From: Henningerozyma blattae CBS 6284
Lineage: Eukaryota > Ascomycota > Saccharomycetes > Saccharomycetales > Saccharomycetaceae
Assembly (NCBI RefSeq): GCF_000315915.1
Contig: NC_020189.1
Span: 186,001-250,000 of the forward strand
DNA length: 64,000 nucleotides
Reading direction: 5' to 3'
The notes beneath the pieces are model-generated. The model worked only from the letters and a program-made list of their open reading frames with translations. It was not told the origin of the DNA and searched no databases. A program made the position numbers and the translations under genes. Shown piece after piece: positions 52,018-61,185 of this stretch (its first letter is position 1; each line of letters opens with the position of its first letter).

Positions 52018-52821
52018 CTATTTATGAGTTAAATAATATGCATAAACACGGGATCTGATTTCAGCTTCACCAGGATCTTCTTCAAACATTGGTTTCCAAT
52101 TAACCATTTCAATTTGTTGTGGTACTAAATCATATTCTTTAGCAGTTTCGAAGAACCCCAAATCTGCATCCAATAACCAAGGCCTATGTGGTGAAAATAC
52201 AACTAAAGCTTTACCATCTTTAGCTAATAGATCTTTTGTAGTTTGTAATAATTTATGATGTTCGGTATGATTGAATACTAAATCACTCAATATAATCAAA
52301 GAAAATTTACCATCAACATGTTTAGTAATTGGAGTATAATCATTACCCCAAATATAACCTTCAACTACAATATTTCTCTTTTGTTCTTGTAATGTCTTTT
52401 CAGTTTCATCAGTAGAAAGAAGTTCACCATTATAACATTCATGGTCAACATTATATTGAATATTCTGAACTAAATCGATATCTGGATAATCAGTACATAC
52501 TACTTTCTTGGCACCAATTAATGAACAAACTAGAGAAGGTAAAGCACTGGCGGCTCCTAATTCCAGTACAGTTTTATCTTTGCATAATTCTGGGTATTTA
52601 TCTAGATGTTTTGCAGAATATATACCAGCATTCCATAATAAATGGCCCCATAAAGGAGAGTTACCAATTAAACGTAAATTTATATCTTCTCTTTTGGAAG
52701 TGGATTCCTTTGGTATGACTTCTCTTTTATAATTAGCAAAATGGGCTTTTGGTTTTTCTGGTAGGAAATTTTCAGGTTCATCAAAAAGTCCGCCTCCAGT
52801 CAGAGATTCAACATCAGACAT
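52018..52821 (-). CDS. EFM7: Protein methyltransferase acting on eEF1A
   Basis: Counterpart of S. cerevisiae EFM7/NNT1 (YLR285W, 261 aa), an S-adenosylmethionine-dependent enzyme that modifies the N-terminus and Lys3 of eEF1A. The 267 residues contain the family start [13 protein letters not shown]. They also have [20 protein letters not shown], the SAM-binding motif I ([12 protein letters not shown]), the acidic loop CTDYPD and a catalytic-core strand [11 protein letters not shown]. It lies between CTS1 and ECI1, as in S. cerevisiae. Confidence 0.94.
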   Translation of the reverse strand: MSDVESLTGGGLFDEPENFLPEKPKAHFANYKREVIPKESTSKREDINLRLIGNSPLWGHLLWNAGIYSAKHLDKYPELCKDKTVLELGAASALPSLVCSLIGAKKVVCTDYPDIDLVQNIQYNVDHECYNGELLSTDETEKTLQEQKRNIVVEGYIWGNDYTPITKHVDGKFSLIILSDLVFNHTEHHKLLQTTKDLLAKDGKALVVFSPHRPWLLDADLGFFETAKEYDLVPQQIEMVNWKPMFEEDPGEAEIRSRVYAYYLTHK

Positions 52822-53220
52822 TATTGTGTGAGTTTTAATTTTATGATTATTTTCAGTTCTTTTTATTTGCTATTGCCTTTTTTTTTTTTTTTTTTTTTTT
52901 TTTGTTTTTAAAATTTCTAAATCTTTCAATATTTTTCACTGTTATGGAAAGCTCATCGAATTTTGGAAATTCGTGAAAATTACAACTCGGGAATTATTTG
53001 TTACTAACCCCGATGATGAGCGGTTATGAAAGAATGGAAGATCGGATTCACTAACAATTCTCGGGGTAAAAAGGGTTCATCTTGCCTTGCTATAATCATG
53101 GAGAAAGAAAAAAAAGTATAAAAAGGATAACTTATAAATGATGGTGATACAGTAGAATAACTTTTTTTAAAAATAAAAACAACAACAACAACAACAAACA
53201 CCTTTACAATCCAAAAAAAA
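52822..53220. other. Divergent promoter, EFM7-ECI1
   Basis: About 400 bp with a long T tract near 52872-52903, the candidate oleate element at 52988-53012 and an ACA-repeat leader (AACAACAACAAC) just before the ECI1 start. No gene is seen. Confidence 0.55.
52988..53012 (+). promoter_or_regulatory. Candidate oleate response element of ECI1
   Basis: CGGGAATTA then CCG after 13 bases resembles the Oaf1/Pip2 consensus CGGN3TNAN9-12CCG, one base over the usual spacing. The site is about 210 bp before a fatty-acid beta-oxidation gene. Confidence 0.4.
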
Positions 53221-54060
53221 ATGGCCTCGACTCAAGAAGGTTTTGAAGAGAGTTGTTTGAGAATTACAAAGAGAATAGAAGGGGTGTTCTTTATTATCAC
53301 ACTAAATAATCCATCGAAATTGAATGCCTTAACTGGAGATGATTTCGTGTATCTTGGTTCTTTATTAGATGAAGCGAATTCTAATGATCAAATATATTTC
53401 ACTGTTCTTCAAGGAACGGGAAGGTATTTTTCCAGTGGAGGTGATTTTTCATCTATCACATCTTTACAATATAAATCCAAAGATGCTTTAAAAACATGGG
53501 TTTCAGAATACCTTTCAAGAGATTTATATACTTGTGATCAATTTTATCAACATAAAAAAGTGTTAATCTGTTGTTTAAATGGTCCTGCAGTTGGGTTATC
53601 AGCAGCATTAGTAGCACTTTGCGATATTGTTTATTCCATAAATGAAAAAGTTTTCCTTTTATATCCCTTTTCTAACTTGGGGTTATTGACAGAAGGCTGT
53701 ACTAGTGTTTCATTACCTGCAAAACTTGGGAATAATATTAGTTTGGAAAGACTAATATTTAGTGAACCAATTAAATATGATCTTTTGAAAAATAATATAA
53801 TTACCAAGAATTATAATATGGATGATCCAATTAAATTTAATGAACAAGTTTTAAAAGATTTAAAGAAAAGAACAGCTTCATTATATTTACCAAGTTGTTT
53901 AGGAATGAAACAATTGATTCAATCTCAAACTGGATTACAAGATAAACTATCAAGAGCTAATGCTAATGGTGTTAATAGATCATTGCCACAATGGGTAGCT
54001 GGTGAACCTCAAAGAAGGTTTGAACAAATTATATCAAAACAAAGAATACACAAATTGTGA
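53221..54060 (+). CDS. ECI1: Peroxisomal delta3,delta2-enoyl-CoA isomerase, first tandem copy
   Basis: Moves double bonds so that unsaturated fatty acids can enter beta-oxidation in peroxisomes. The 279 residues are a crotonase fold with the oxyanion-hole segment GRYFSSGGDFSSI (about 65-77) and CLNGPAVGLSAALVALCDIV (about 120-139). The catalytic Glu158 lies in LGLLTEGCTSVSLPAKLG, the same number as in S. cerevisiae Eci1. The C-terminus HKL is a PTS1 peroxisomal signal. It is followed 288 bp later by a paralogue on the same strand. S. cerevisiae has the related pair ECI1 (YLR284C) and DCI1 (YOR180C) at separate loci. Confidence 0.94.
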   Translation: MASTQEGFEESCLRITKRIEGVFFIITLNNPSKLNALTGDDFVYLGSLLDEANSNDQIYFTVLQGTGRYFSSGGDFSSITSLQYKSKDALKTWVSEYLSRDLYTCDQFYQHKKVLICCLNGPAVGLSAALVALCDIVYSINEKVFLLYPFSNLGLLTEGCTSVSLPAKLGNNISLERLIFSEPIKYDLLKNNIITKNYNMDDPIKFNEQVLKDLKKRTASLYLPSCLGMKQLIQSQTGLQDKLSRANANGVNRSLPQWVAGEPQRRFEQIISKQRIHKL

Positions 54061-54348
54061 GGGAGTCTTTTTTTTTTTTTTTTTTTTTTTTTTGTTGTAA
54101 ATTTTATATATATATATATATATTTACTACTATATTTTTTATATTGATATTGTAACAATACTCTGGGAATTCAAATTTAACTCCGAAGAGAATTAATAAT
54201 TACCCCGCATATAAAATCAAAGAGAACTCCGAGTAAAAAAAATTCTCGTACATACACATATATATATATAGGGGATTCTAAAAAAGGTATAAACCATTAT
54301 TTAACAATTAACTAAAAATAAAAGCAAAAAGCAAACAGAATACGTATA
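54061..54348. other. Spacer between tandem ECI genes
   Basis: It has a T tract (about 54068-54093), an AT microsatellite (about 54106-54122) and CCG/GGG motifs (54160-54230) partly like the element before the first copy. The T tract echoes that upstream of the first gene, as if the promoter were duplicated with it. Confidence 0.5.
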
Positions 54349-55167
54349 ATGATGAAAGAATTGAATTCAAATAAAATCCAATATTCTATTGATGGTCCCT
54401 TATTCATTATCAAATTGAATTGTCCTCGAAGTTTAAATGCATTAGGTGGAATTGATTATATATATTTGGCCACGTTATTAGAAAAAGCAGAAAAAACCCC
54501 TGAAATTTATTTTACAGTATTACAAAGTACTGGAAGATATTTTTCTAGTGGAGCAGATTTTGGTAGTATCTCCAAGGCTAATGAATTAAATGAGCCACCA
54601 TTGTTATTATGGTTGGATAATTTTTTATCTCGAAATACATTTGTTACAGATAAGTTTGCCAAACATTCCAAGATTCTTGTCTGTTGTTTAAATGGGCCTG
54701 CAATTGGATTTTCTGCTGCATTGGTAGCGTTGTGTGATATTGTTTATTCAATGAATGATAAAGTGTTTCTATTATGTCCCTTTGCTAATTTAGGACTTGT
54801 CACTGAAGGTGGGACTTGTATAACATTACCATTAAAATTGGGTAATAATTTAGCTTTTGAAAAATTAATGTTTAGTGAACCAATTACATTTGATGATTTG
54901 AAAGGAAAGATAATTAACAAGAATTATAATTTACAAGATGTTAATGAGTTTAATATGTGTGTTCTTAAATATTTGAAAGACAAAATTGAGAAATTATATT
55001 TACCAAGTTTAACAAATATGAAAAATTTGATTCAAAACACTACGGCACAACTTTTAAGTAGTGCGAATTCTAATGAAGTGAATGAAGCTATGAAATATTG
55101 GGTTGATGGAGAACCACCAAGAAGGTTTGTTGAATTGAAATCTAAAAAGAGAACAAATAAGATGTGA
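54349..55167 (+). CDS. Enoyl-CoA isomerase paralogue (ECI1/DCI1 type), second tandem copy
   Basis: A 272-residue crotonase-family protein clearly duplicated from the gene upstream. It shares GRYFSSGADFGSI, CCLNGPAIGFSAALVALCDIVYS and NLGLVTEGGTCITLPLKLGN, with the catalytic Glu at about residue 153. Its last three residues are NKM, a poor match to PTS1, so it may be cytosolic or enter peroxisomes with its partner. The length is close to S. cerevisiae Dci1 (271), but position argues for local duplication rather than orthology. Two adjacent ATGs are available as starts. Confidence 0.92.
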   Translation: MMKELNSNKIQYSIDGPLFIIKLNCPRSLNALGGIDYIYLATLLEKAEKTPEIYFTVLQSTGRYFSSGADFGSISKANELNEPPLLLWLDNFLSRNTFVTDKFAKHSKILVCCLNGPAIGFSAALVALCDIVYSMNDKVFLLCPFANLGLVTEGGTCITLPLKLGNNLAFEKLMFSEPITFDDLKGKIINKNYNLQDVNEFNMCVLKYLKDKIEKLYLPSLTNMKNLIQNTTAQLLSSANSNEVNEAMKYWVDGEPPRRFVELKSKKRTNKM

Positions 55168-55219
55168 ATTTGTGAGAACTATATAGGGAAGTAATGTAAA
55201 TTTTATACAGGTATAAAAT

Positions 55220-56056
55220 CTAAATCATTTTGCTTATCAGTGGGGAGGGGGGGCTGCTTGTGGGGTTGCCCGGCGCCTCTCTTTGCTTGGAAATATTAAC
55301 CCCTGCCATTATGGAGAAAACCAATGCCAAGACAGCAATCAAGCCACTTCGCGTTGTTTGCCATCTAAAATTTTCTATATCTGATCTTAAATTCCCCATA
55401 ATTTCTGTTCCGATCTTGTTATTACAATCGGATAGATCCAATTTGATTCTTTGTTGTAATAGAGTGTTTTCTGATTTTTGATTATGGAAGGCCACTTTTG
55501 ATTCATTTTGTAATAAATTGATTACCATTTCATTAATTTCATCTTGTAATGAATCCAAATCACGAATCAATTTAATCAATTGTAAATGTTGTTCATTTAA
55601 AAGAGTATCTCTTGATATTTGTACGGCGGATTTCAATTCATTTTCAGCAGTATGGAACAAATGTTCTTCATTTTCCAATTCCATATTTCTCAAGAATTTG
55701 ATATTGTAATGGTTATAGAAATTTTCGTTCAAGATTTGCATTATGAGGTGCAAGATTAATAGGGATTGTCGAGGGGTGAAGCCACCTTCTTTAATTAACA
55801 GATCATAGAATTTAGCAGTATCGAGTTGATTTTGAGCAGTGGTGTGTCTTAAGTTTTGACCTGTCATGGAGACTTCAATAGGTAATTTTTCAATTAATTC
55901 TACGGAAGTTTCATCATCTGTGGAATTTGCATTGGTAGAAAGATAATTAGGGAAAGTGAAAGGTGAAGGAAGTGACAGACGTAATGGATGGATATATTTG
56001 GATCTTACCAAACGGAAGGGGTTATTGAAGATTGGATGTCGAGATAATTTCCACAT
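55220..56056 (-). CDS. YLR283W: Mitochondrial coiled-coil membrane protein (DUF1640)
   Basis: Corresponds in position and type to S. cerevisiae YLR283W (314 aa), a DUF1640 protein related to Fmp32 and distantly to MCUR1-type proteins; its role is unclear. The 278 residues begin with a basic, Ser-rich presequence-like segment (1-40). A domain follows with FYDLLIKEGGFTPRQSLLIL (about 85-104), then a long coiled coil (about 140-230) and a membrane segment near the C-terminus (LIAVLALVFSIMAGVNI). Divergent from RSO55. Confidence 0.85.
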   Translation of the reverse strand: MWKLSRHPIFNNPFRLVRSKYIHPLRLSLPSPFTFPNYLSTNANSTDDETSVELIEKLPIEVSMTGQNLRHTTAQNQLDTAKFYDLLIKEGGFTPRQSLLILHLIMQILNENFYNHYNIKFLRNMELENEEHLFHTAENELKSAVQISRDTLLNEQHLQLIKLIRDLDSLQDEINEMVINLLQNESKVAFHNQKSENTLLQQRIKLDLSDCNNKIGTEIMGNLRSDIENFRWQTTRSGLIAVLALVFSIMAGVNISKQREAPGNPTSSPPSPLISKMI

Positions 56057-56257
56057 GACGAGGCGTTTGTGTTGTTGCGAATAGGAATGTGAAACAATGA
56101 TTGGATATTTCTTTTTTCAACAACAAATTGCGAGGCCAAGAGCAAAAAGGCGAAGGGCAAGGGCGAAGGGCAAGGGATAAAGGGTGAAAAATTACAATAA
56201 AGTTTAATTTATTAATATAAAATTGTACCAATCAAAATCAACCGAGTACAACTAAAT

Positions 56258-56773
56258 ATGTTTTGTCATTTAAATGTGGTGCGAATAACTAAGCCACTCT
56301 GTAGGAACTTCAACATACAGAATGGCAAGGTATTGATTAAAAAAAACAAGTTCCCACCTCGACCTAAATTGGGTGCAGATGATGAAAACGATATCGAAGA
56401 AACTTTTTTACATGGAGGTCGTGGCCCTGGAGGTCAAAAAATCAACAAGACCAATAGTAAAGTGCAATTGAAACATTTACCTAGTGGAGTTATTATAACC
56501 TGTCAAGAAACACGTTCCAGAGCACGTAATCGAGATATTGCCCGAGAGAAATTGGCTTTGAAATTGGCTGAATTGAAAGGTGATACAAGACGTCAAGATG
56601 CGTTGGTTGAATGGGAACAACAAAGCAAGAGGAGTAAAGCGAAAAAGAGTCGTCAAAAACATGAACAAGCAAAGATGAATCGAGAGTTGGAAAGACAGCG
56701 GGAATTGGAACAGGAGGAGAAGTTGATTGAAACGATGATGAATGCTACCGGCAAGGCAAAAACTACACGATGA
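56258..56773 (+). CDS. RSO55: Mitochondrial release-factor-like protein (GGQ)
   Basis: Counterpart of S. cerevisiae YLR281C/RSO55 (155 aa) and human C12orf65 (MTRFR). These are peptidyl-tRNA hydrolase-type proteins thought to rescue stalled mitochondrial ribosomes. The 171 residues start with a short mitochondrial-type leader. The GGQ motif is at 58-60 in HGGRGPGGQKINKTNSKV, followed by the Arg-rich TCQETRSRARNRDIAREKL. A basic, Lys/Gln/Glu-rich C-terminal helix would bind rRNA. There is no codon-recognition domain. Confidence 0.93.
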   Translation: MFCHLNVVRITKPLCRNFNIQNGKVLIKKNKFPPRPKLGADDENDIEETFLHGGRGPGGQKINKTNSKVQLKHLPSGVIITCQETRSRARNRDIAREKLALKLAELKGDTRRQDALVEWEQQSKRSKAKKSRQKHEQAKMNRELERQRELEQEEKLIETMMNATGKAKTTR

Positions 56774-56927
56774 TGTGTAGCATTTTTATATGTAGCGGAA
56801 CGTATATATACTGGAAGGGGGGGGGGGGGAGGCTGAATTGACCCCGCATTTTTATATATAGATGCAATTGAGATTCGATGGGATCTGCGAAGTGGAAGCA
56901 AATGCGGATGCGGATGCGGAAGCGGAT

Positions 56928-56970
56928 ACGTAAAACGGACGGACGTAAAACGGACGGACGTAAAACGGGG
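56928..56970 (+). repeat. 15-bp tandem repeat, about 2.9 units
   Basis: The unit ACGTAAAACGGACGG starts at 56928, 56943 and 56958 (the last truncated and altered). A run of GCGGAT hexamers lies just upstream (about 56903-56927). Confidence 0.8.
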
Positions 56971-57435
56971 TGTTCCCGAAATAGACAATGCCCGGTTGCG
57001 ACTTTGCAACCGGAGATTGTTTCCGGATTGGGAATATCTCGTTATTCATTGGCCCTGCATAGCAAGGCGCAGTGAATGCCGTAGAAGGGTTGGACAACGG
57101 GTGGCGATTTTGCAAAGCACGGATCTGAGAAGGGTGCGTAGAGAGGTATCTCCGAATGCGATGGGAAAAGAAACGAGAGACGAAAAAAAAATGGAATGAC
57201 ATTTACCCAGAAGATAAGTTTTTCAGAGAAAAAGAAAAAATGGGATTAATCCGTCCTTATTGAAGATCAAATATATAGAGAGAGATGTGGATGGAGTGAC
57301 GAAAGCCGGAACAATTACGGGCTTGTCAGAAAGAAGGAATATCTTGGGTAATAAACCAGTGAGTGTGAGAGGTTGGGTATATATATATATATATCTACCA
57401 AAGACTTGGAGCGGAATTTCTACACACATCTAAGT

Positions 57436-57510
57436 GAACCATATTAAAGTAAACCATATTAAAGTAAACCATATTAAAGTAAACCATATTAAAGTAAACC
57501 ATATTAAAGT
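57436..57510 (+). repeat. 15-bp tandem repeat in the YLR278C leader, five units
   Basis: Five units of RAACCATATTAAAGT lie at 57436-57510, ending 23 bp before the start codon at 57534. They are probably within the 5' untranslated leader or core promoter. The unit is AT-rich inside an otherwise GC-rich stretch. Confidence 0.9.
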
Positions 57511-57533
57511 AACCCACACTCGACGTTAACACG

Positions 57534-60500
57534 ATGGGACGACCAAAAAAAGATGTTAGTGAAAAAAAATTAGAATTGTTTCAATTGGAATTGGAACGAG
57601 CAGGTAACAATGCTTCACAATTGATACAGGACAAGAGGGGGAGATCAAGGTCGTGCCTGCTATGCAGAAGGCGGAAACAAAAATGTGATCACAAGTTGCC
57701 GAGTTGCACTGCGTGTTTGAAAGCTGCTGTGAAATGTATCCAGCCGACCAACTACCGAGCCCCGAGTGTGAATCTGAGCAATTCGCCGGTGGGATCTGGG
57801 ACGATTGATATCAGTGGGGGAGGCATGCCTATGCCTAGTGGAGTGCCTAGTGGAATGCCTAGTGGAATGCCCATTGGCAAATCGCCCCCATTAAACCCCG
57901 GACATGTACAGAAACCAAATGAAGATGACAAGAAAAACGATTACACCAAGCTATTGGAGCGGAAGTTGAAATATTTGGAGAAACTGATTGATTTGAACCC
58001 GAGTGGTGTCACGTACAAGAAGAAGAAGGAGAATTACAAGAAAATCACCCAATTCCTGGGGGCGATCCCGCCGATCGAGCCTCATGGCAGCGGCAGTGAC
58101 ACACGACGGAAAAATGTGAAATATAGCATACCGATGTTGGCGAGCGATTCGCTGGATAGCATCGATTTCAGCAAGTGCATCTTTGGCAAGTACAATCTCA
58201 AGGAGTTCATGATGTACGACCCGGCGTTTGAGTTCAACGAACGGCTGTCACGGACGTTCCTGGACATCTTCTTCAACAAGATCCAGTTCAAGTACCCGCT
58301 TTTGAACGAGGCCGAGATATATGCGTTCCATGAAAATTATATACGAGACGACATATACGGGTATTCCGAAAAGAGCTTCCATTTCAACTGTGGCCGAGTA
58401 TGGATGGTGTATTGTATTAGTTCTTGTTTGTGCAGCCCGCAAGGCAATGGCAACAGCGCTGCCAACAGCGAAACCCACGAAGGGTATCCCTCAGTCCGCT
58501 ATTTTTCCACTGCAGTACGACACATCACGAAATGCGGCGACCAACTGGGCAACATGGAAAAGATCGAGTTGCTGACATTGCTCGTGCTGTATCTGTTGCG
58601 GACCGACCGCGACTCGATCGTCCTGTATGAGATCATCGTCGATGTCATGGCAATAGTCAAAGACGTGCTAGGGCTGAACCGAGGCGGGTATGACGAAGAA
58701 CACAAACGGGTCTTTTGGTGTGTCTATCTGTTGGAACGCATGATCTGCGTTGCTGTCGGGAAGGAATACACGATCCAAGAACGCGAGGTCAATGTGGCAC
58801 TGATGACCGATACCCACAGGTACAAATTTTTGAACGAGAACATCCGGCTGTTCCGCATCGAGAGTCGGTTTGTCACCGAGTTGAAACTGTTGCCCCAGAA
58901 CAAGATCCACCGCAGCAACGAGAGCAGGACCAAGCACGAGTTGCAGATCGTCGAGCGCTACTACAAAGAGCTTGAACAATGGCAACTGGACGAAGAATCC
59001 ATCAAGAACGAGTTGAACAAGTACGAGAACGAGGCCTTGAAGTTGAACTACTACCAAAGCGTGCGCCTGCTCATCGAGCCTTACTTGGAGGTCCTCAACA
59101 CAGAAAGCAAACTCTTCCGCGAATGCCAAAGCAGTGCCGGCCGGATCTGCCAGATATACAAGAATTTGAACCAGCGCAGTAAAAACGGACATTCCACCCC
59201 GTCCGTCCACACCGTTTTCATAGCCGGAGTCACGCTTATCTATTGCATGTGGCTGAGTCGCAACCAGGACGACAAGCGAAGACGCAAGCTGGGCGACTCT
59301 TCAAAACACACCCGGCCTCTGGTCAGCGGCAGTCTATTCAGCAACCTGGACGACCTTCGAGCATGTTCCATCTGCCTCTATGTGATGACTGAACGATCTG
59401 GGTTTGCAAGACTGTTCCGTGACACCTTTGACCAACTGATGAACGCCACGGTCGGGAATCTGATCGAAAGATGTGGGCCTGATTCCAGCGAGTTGATATA
59501 CATCTCCAAGAAACGCCACGGCAAGCACCACACCGATGCAGGCCGCCAACAGCGCAACCGCATGCTGGAGGGCAATCCGATCCCCAAGTCGCTTTCACAC
59601 CTGTTGATCCAGGAAGACAAGAAGGAGGCCGAGGCACAGGCCGAGGCCGAGGCCGAGGCACAAGCACAAGCACAAGCACAGCCAAACGGCGACCAAGACT
59701 ACCCTGCCACGACTCACGCTGTCTCCACGCCCAGCAGCACCGGCACTGGCGACCTCCCTCTACGCTCCACACAGCCTGCCGTGGCACCCGCGGAATCAGC
59801 AACCCCGACCCTGTCTGCCACCGCTCCCTTGCAAGTGGTGAAAAAACCCGCCAACTCACGGGAATTCTTCGACTGGGAAACTTTCCAGCAGCAGGCGTTT
59901 CTCCAGCAACAGCAGGCCCAGCAGAACCTGCAGATCTACCTGAGCACGCTGAACCGCGAACTGCCTGCAGCGGGCACGCCGGGACTGGCTGCCGCCAACA
60001 CGCAGATGTTCGAGCCCGAGAGCCTGGCAAAAGATCTGCAGGTGCAGGCTCAGGCTCAGGCACAGGCGCAGGCGCAGATGCAGCTGCAATTGCAACTGCA
60101 ACACAGAGACACGGCGGCAGCGACTCTGCCCGGCTCACAGTCATCCGGACAGCCCGTGCAGACTGGCTTCGGACTGGCAATCCCTGCACAGACCCCCACA
60201 GGCGCAGCCCCCCACGCTGCCCACTACGCGCCCCACGAAAGCGTCACCGACATGATCACCAACATCTCGACGTGGACCAACGACTCGGTGACTGGATTTG
60301 CTCAACAGTGCCGCAAACGACAAAGGCGGGGCGTGGTAGATCTCGCGTTTTTCCGTTTGCGGCGGGGCGTGGCGGATGGGGAAACGCGGACGCGAGCGTG
60401 CGTGCGCCGTCTGTGTGGGAGTGCGCGCCTGCGCCTTATCTGTGGCATTATCTGGGCCTTATCTCCAGGTAGTCGTGGTGACTCGCACGTTTCTTTTGGG

Positions 60501-60755
60501 TTTTTGCTTTGGTGTCTGTCTTGTTTGGTATTTGCATTCGCCGTTGCTTTTGTCGTTCTTTGGCCGTTGTTTCGGCGCTGCCGCTGCCGCTTTGGGCGTG
60601 GCGTGGCAAGCAGCGTGGCGTGTCGGCGGGGTATATATAGCGGGTGCTGGAGGGTTTTCGAGACAAAGGACTGCCGCTTGGTCGTTTGTTTGTTTGCTTG
60701 TTTGCTTGTTTGTTTGCTTTTGCTTGCTCGGCTGTCGTGTTGTCTGGTCGCTTAG
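57534..60755 (+). CDS. YLR278C: Zn2Cys6 transcription factor; C-terminus possibly frameshifted
   Basis: Zinc-cluster regulator equivalent to S. cerevisiae YLR278C (1341 aa), targets largely unknown. The start MGRPKKDVSEKKLELFQLEL is family-specific. The Cys6 cluster is C41-C44-C51-C58-C61-C68, followed by a coiled segment (about 140-165) and a fungal-specific middle domain (about 220-520). Gln/Ala/Glu-rich runs occur at about 695-725 and 830-865. After residue about 921 the ORF continues into an Arg/Cys/Leu-rich tail unlike the rest. A one-base shift near 60290 gives a short end (LDLLNSAANDKGGAW, stop 60337-60339). The gene uses G/C-ending codons, unlike its AT-rich neighbours. Confidence 0.88.
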   Translation: MGRPKKDVSEKKLELFQLELERAGNNASQLIQDKRGRSRSCLLCRRRKQKCDHKLPSCTACLKAAVKCIQPTNYRAPSVNLSNSPVGSGTIDISGGGMPMPSGVPSGMPSGMPIGKSPPLNPGHVQKPNEDDKKNDYTKLLERKLKYLEKLIDLNPSGVTYKKKKENYKKITQFLGAIPPIEPHGSGSDTRRKNVKYSIPMLASDSLDSIDFSKCIFGKYNLKEFMMYDPAFEFNERLSRTFLDIFFNKIQFKYPLLNEAEIYAFHENYIRDDIYGYSEKSFHFNCGRVWMVYCISSCLCSPQGNGNSAANSETHEGYPSVRYFSTAVRHITKCGDQLGNMEKIELLTLLVLYLLRTDRDSIVLYEIIVDVMAIVKDVLGLNRGGYDEEHKRVFWCVYLLERMICVAVGKEYTIQEREVNVALMTDTHRYKFLNENIRLFRIESRFVTELKLLPQNKIHRSNESRTKHELQIVERYYKELEQWQLDEESIKNELNKYENEALKLNYYQSVRLLIEPYLEVLNTESKLFRECQSSAGRICQIYKNLNQRSKNGHSTPSVHTVFIAGVTLIYCMWLSRNQDDKRRRKLGDSSKHTRPLVSGSLFSNLDDLRACSICLYVMTERSGFARLFRDTFDQLMNATVGNLIERCGPDSSELIYISKKRHGKHHTDAGRQQRNRMLEGNPIPKSLSHLLIQEDKKEAEAQAEAEAEAQAQAQAQPNGDQDYPATTHAVSTPSSTGTGDLPLRSTQPAVAPAESATPTLSATAPLQVVKKPANSREFFDWETFQQQAFLQQQQAQQNLQIYLSTLNRELPAAGTPGLAAANTQMFEPESLAKDLQVQAQAQAQAQAQMQLQLQLQHRDTAAATLPGSQSSGQPVQTGFGLAIPAQTPTGAAPHAAHYAPHESVTDMITNISTWTNDSVTGFAQQCRKRQRRGVVDLAFFRLRRGVADGETRTRACVRRLCGSARLRLICGIIWALSPGSRGDSHVSFGFLLWCLSCLVFAFAVAFVVLWPLFRRCRCRFGRGVASSVACRRGIYSGCWRVFETKDCRLVVCLFACLLVCLLLLARLSCCLVA

Positions 60756-61185
60756 TCTGGTCACTTTCCTCGTGCTACTTTACTCGTGCTACTTTCCCGT
60801 GCTACTTCTTCGTGCTACTTCTCTCTGTTTCAGGTCGCGTGATTCCGGCATTGCTATACATTCTTCGGTCTTTCCTCTCCCTTCTCTCAGTTCCGCGCTA
60901 CGCCAAGCCCCACTCCACTCCCCTCCGCTAACCACACCACCTGGTTTCTTCCCGAGCCCATTGCCCCAGCGTTCTGCCCCCGCCGCCCGTGCATCCCGAC
61001 TCCTTTCCGATTCGGTCGCTTTTATCAACAGTTTTTATTTCAATAACTCACCCGGTGATTAACTACAAAACCTGATTCAATCAGATCGATATAAATAATA
61101 AATAAGAATAAGAATAAAACATAAAACATAAAAATATTGCAAATCGCAAACCAGAACAAATCAAACACATATCCACGGCGTGATC
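60756..61185. other. Intergenic region, YLR278C-GAC1/PIG1
   Basis: About 430 bp, GC-rich until about 60970. It holds the CGTGCTACTT repeat at 60771-60820. If the YLR278C frame ends at 60339, the untranslated region starts there instead. YSH1, DBP9, SMD2 and MCM5, which lie in this interval in S. cerevisiae, are absent. Confidence 0.6.
60771..60820 (+). repeat. Four spaced copies of CGTGCTACTT
   Basis: Copies at 60771, 60785, 60798 and 60811, spaced 13-14 bp apart with pyrimidine-rich linkers. Confidence 0.85.

Larger units (their letters stand above)
56774..57533. other. Intergenic region, RSO55-YLR278C, start of GC-rich island
   Basis: About 760 bp, clearly richer in G+C than spacers elsewhere. 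It holds a G12-type homopolymer near 56817-56829, GCGGAT and 15-bp repeats at 56900-56970, an AT microsatellite near 57380 and the 15-bp leader repeat at 57436-57510. Minus-strand ORFs of about 117 codons here are open mainly because stop codons are rare in GC-rich DNA. Confidence 0.6.

Noticed and set aside
56653..57202. Minus-strand ORFs of 116-118 codons downstream of RSO55
   Set aside because: They overlap tandem repeats in GC-rich DNA and show no family features.
58668..60189. Antisense ORFs of 180 and 283 codons over the zinc-cluster gene
   Set aside because: GC-rich DNA has few stop codons, so long shadow frames are expected; the sense protein is conserved.
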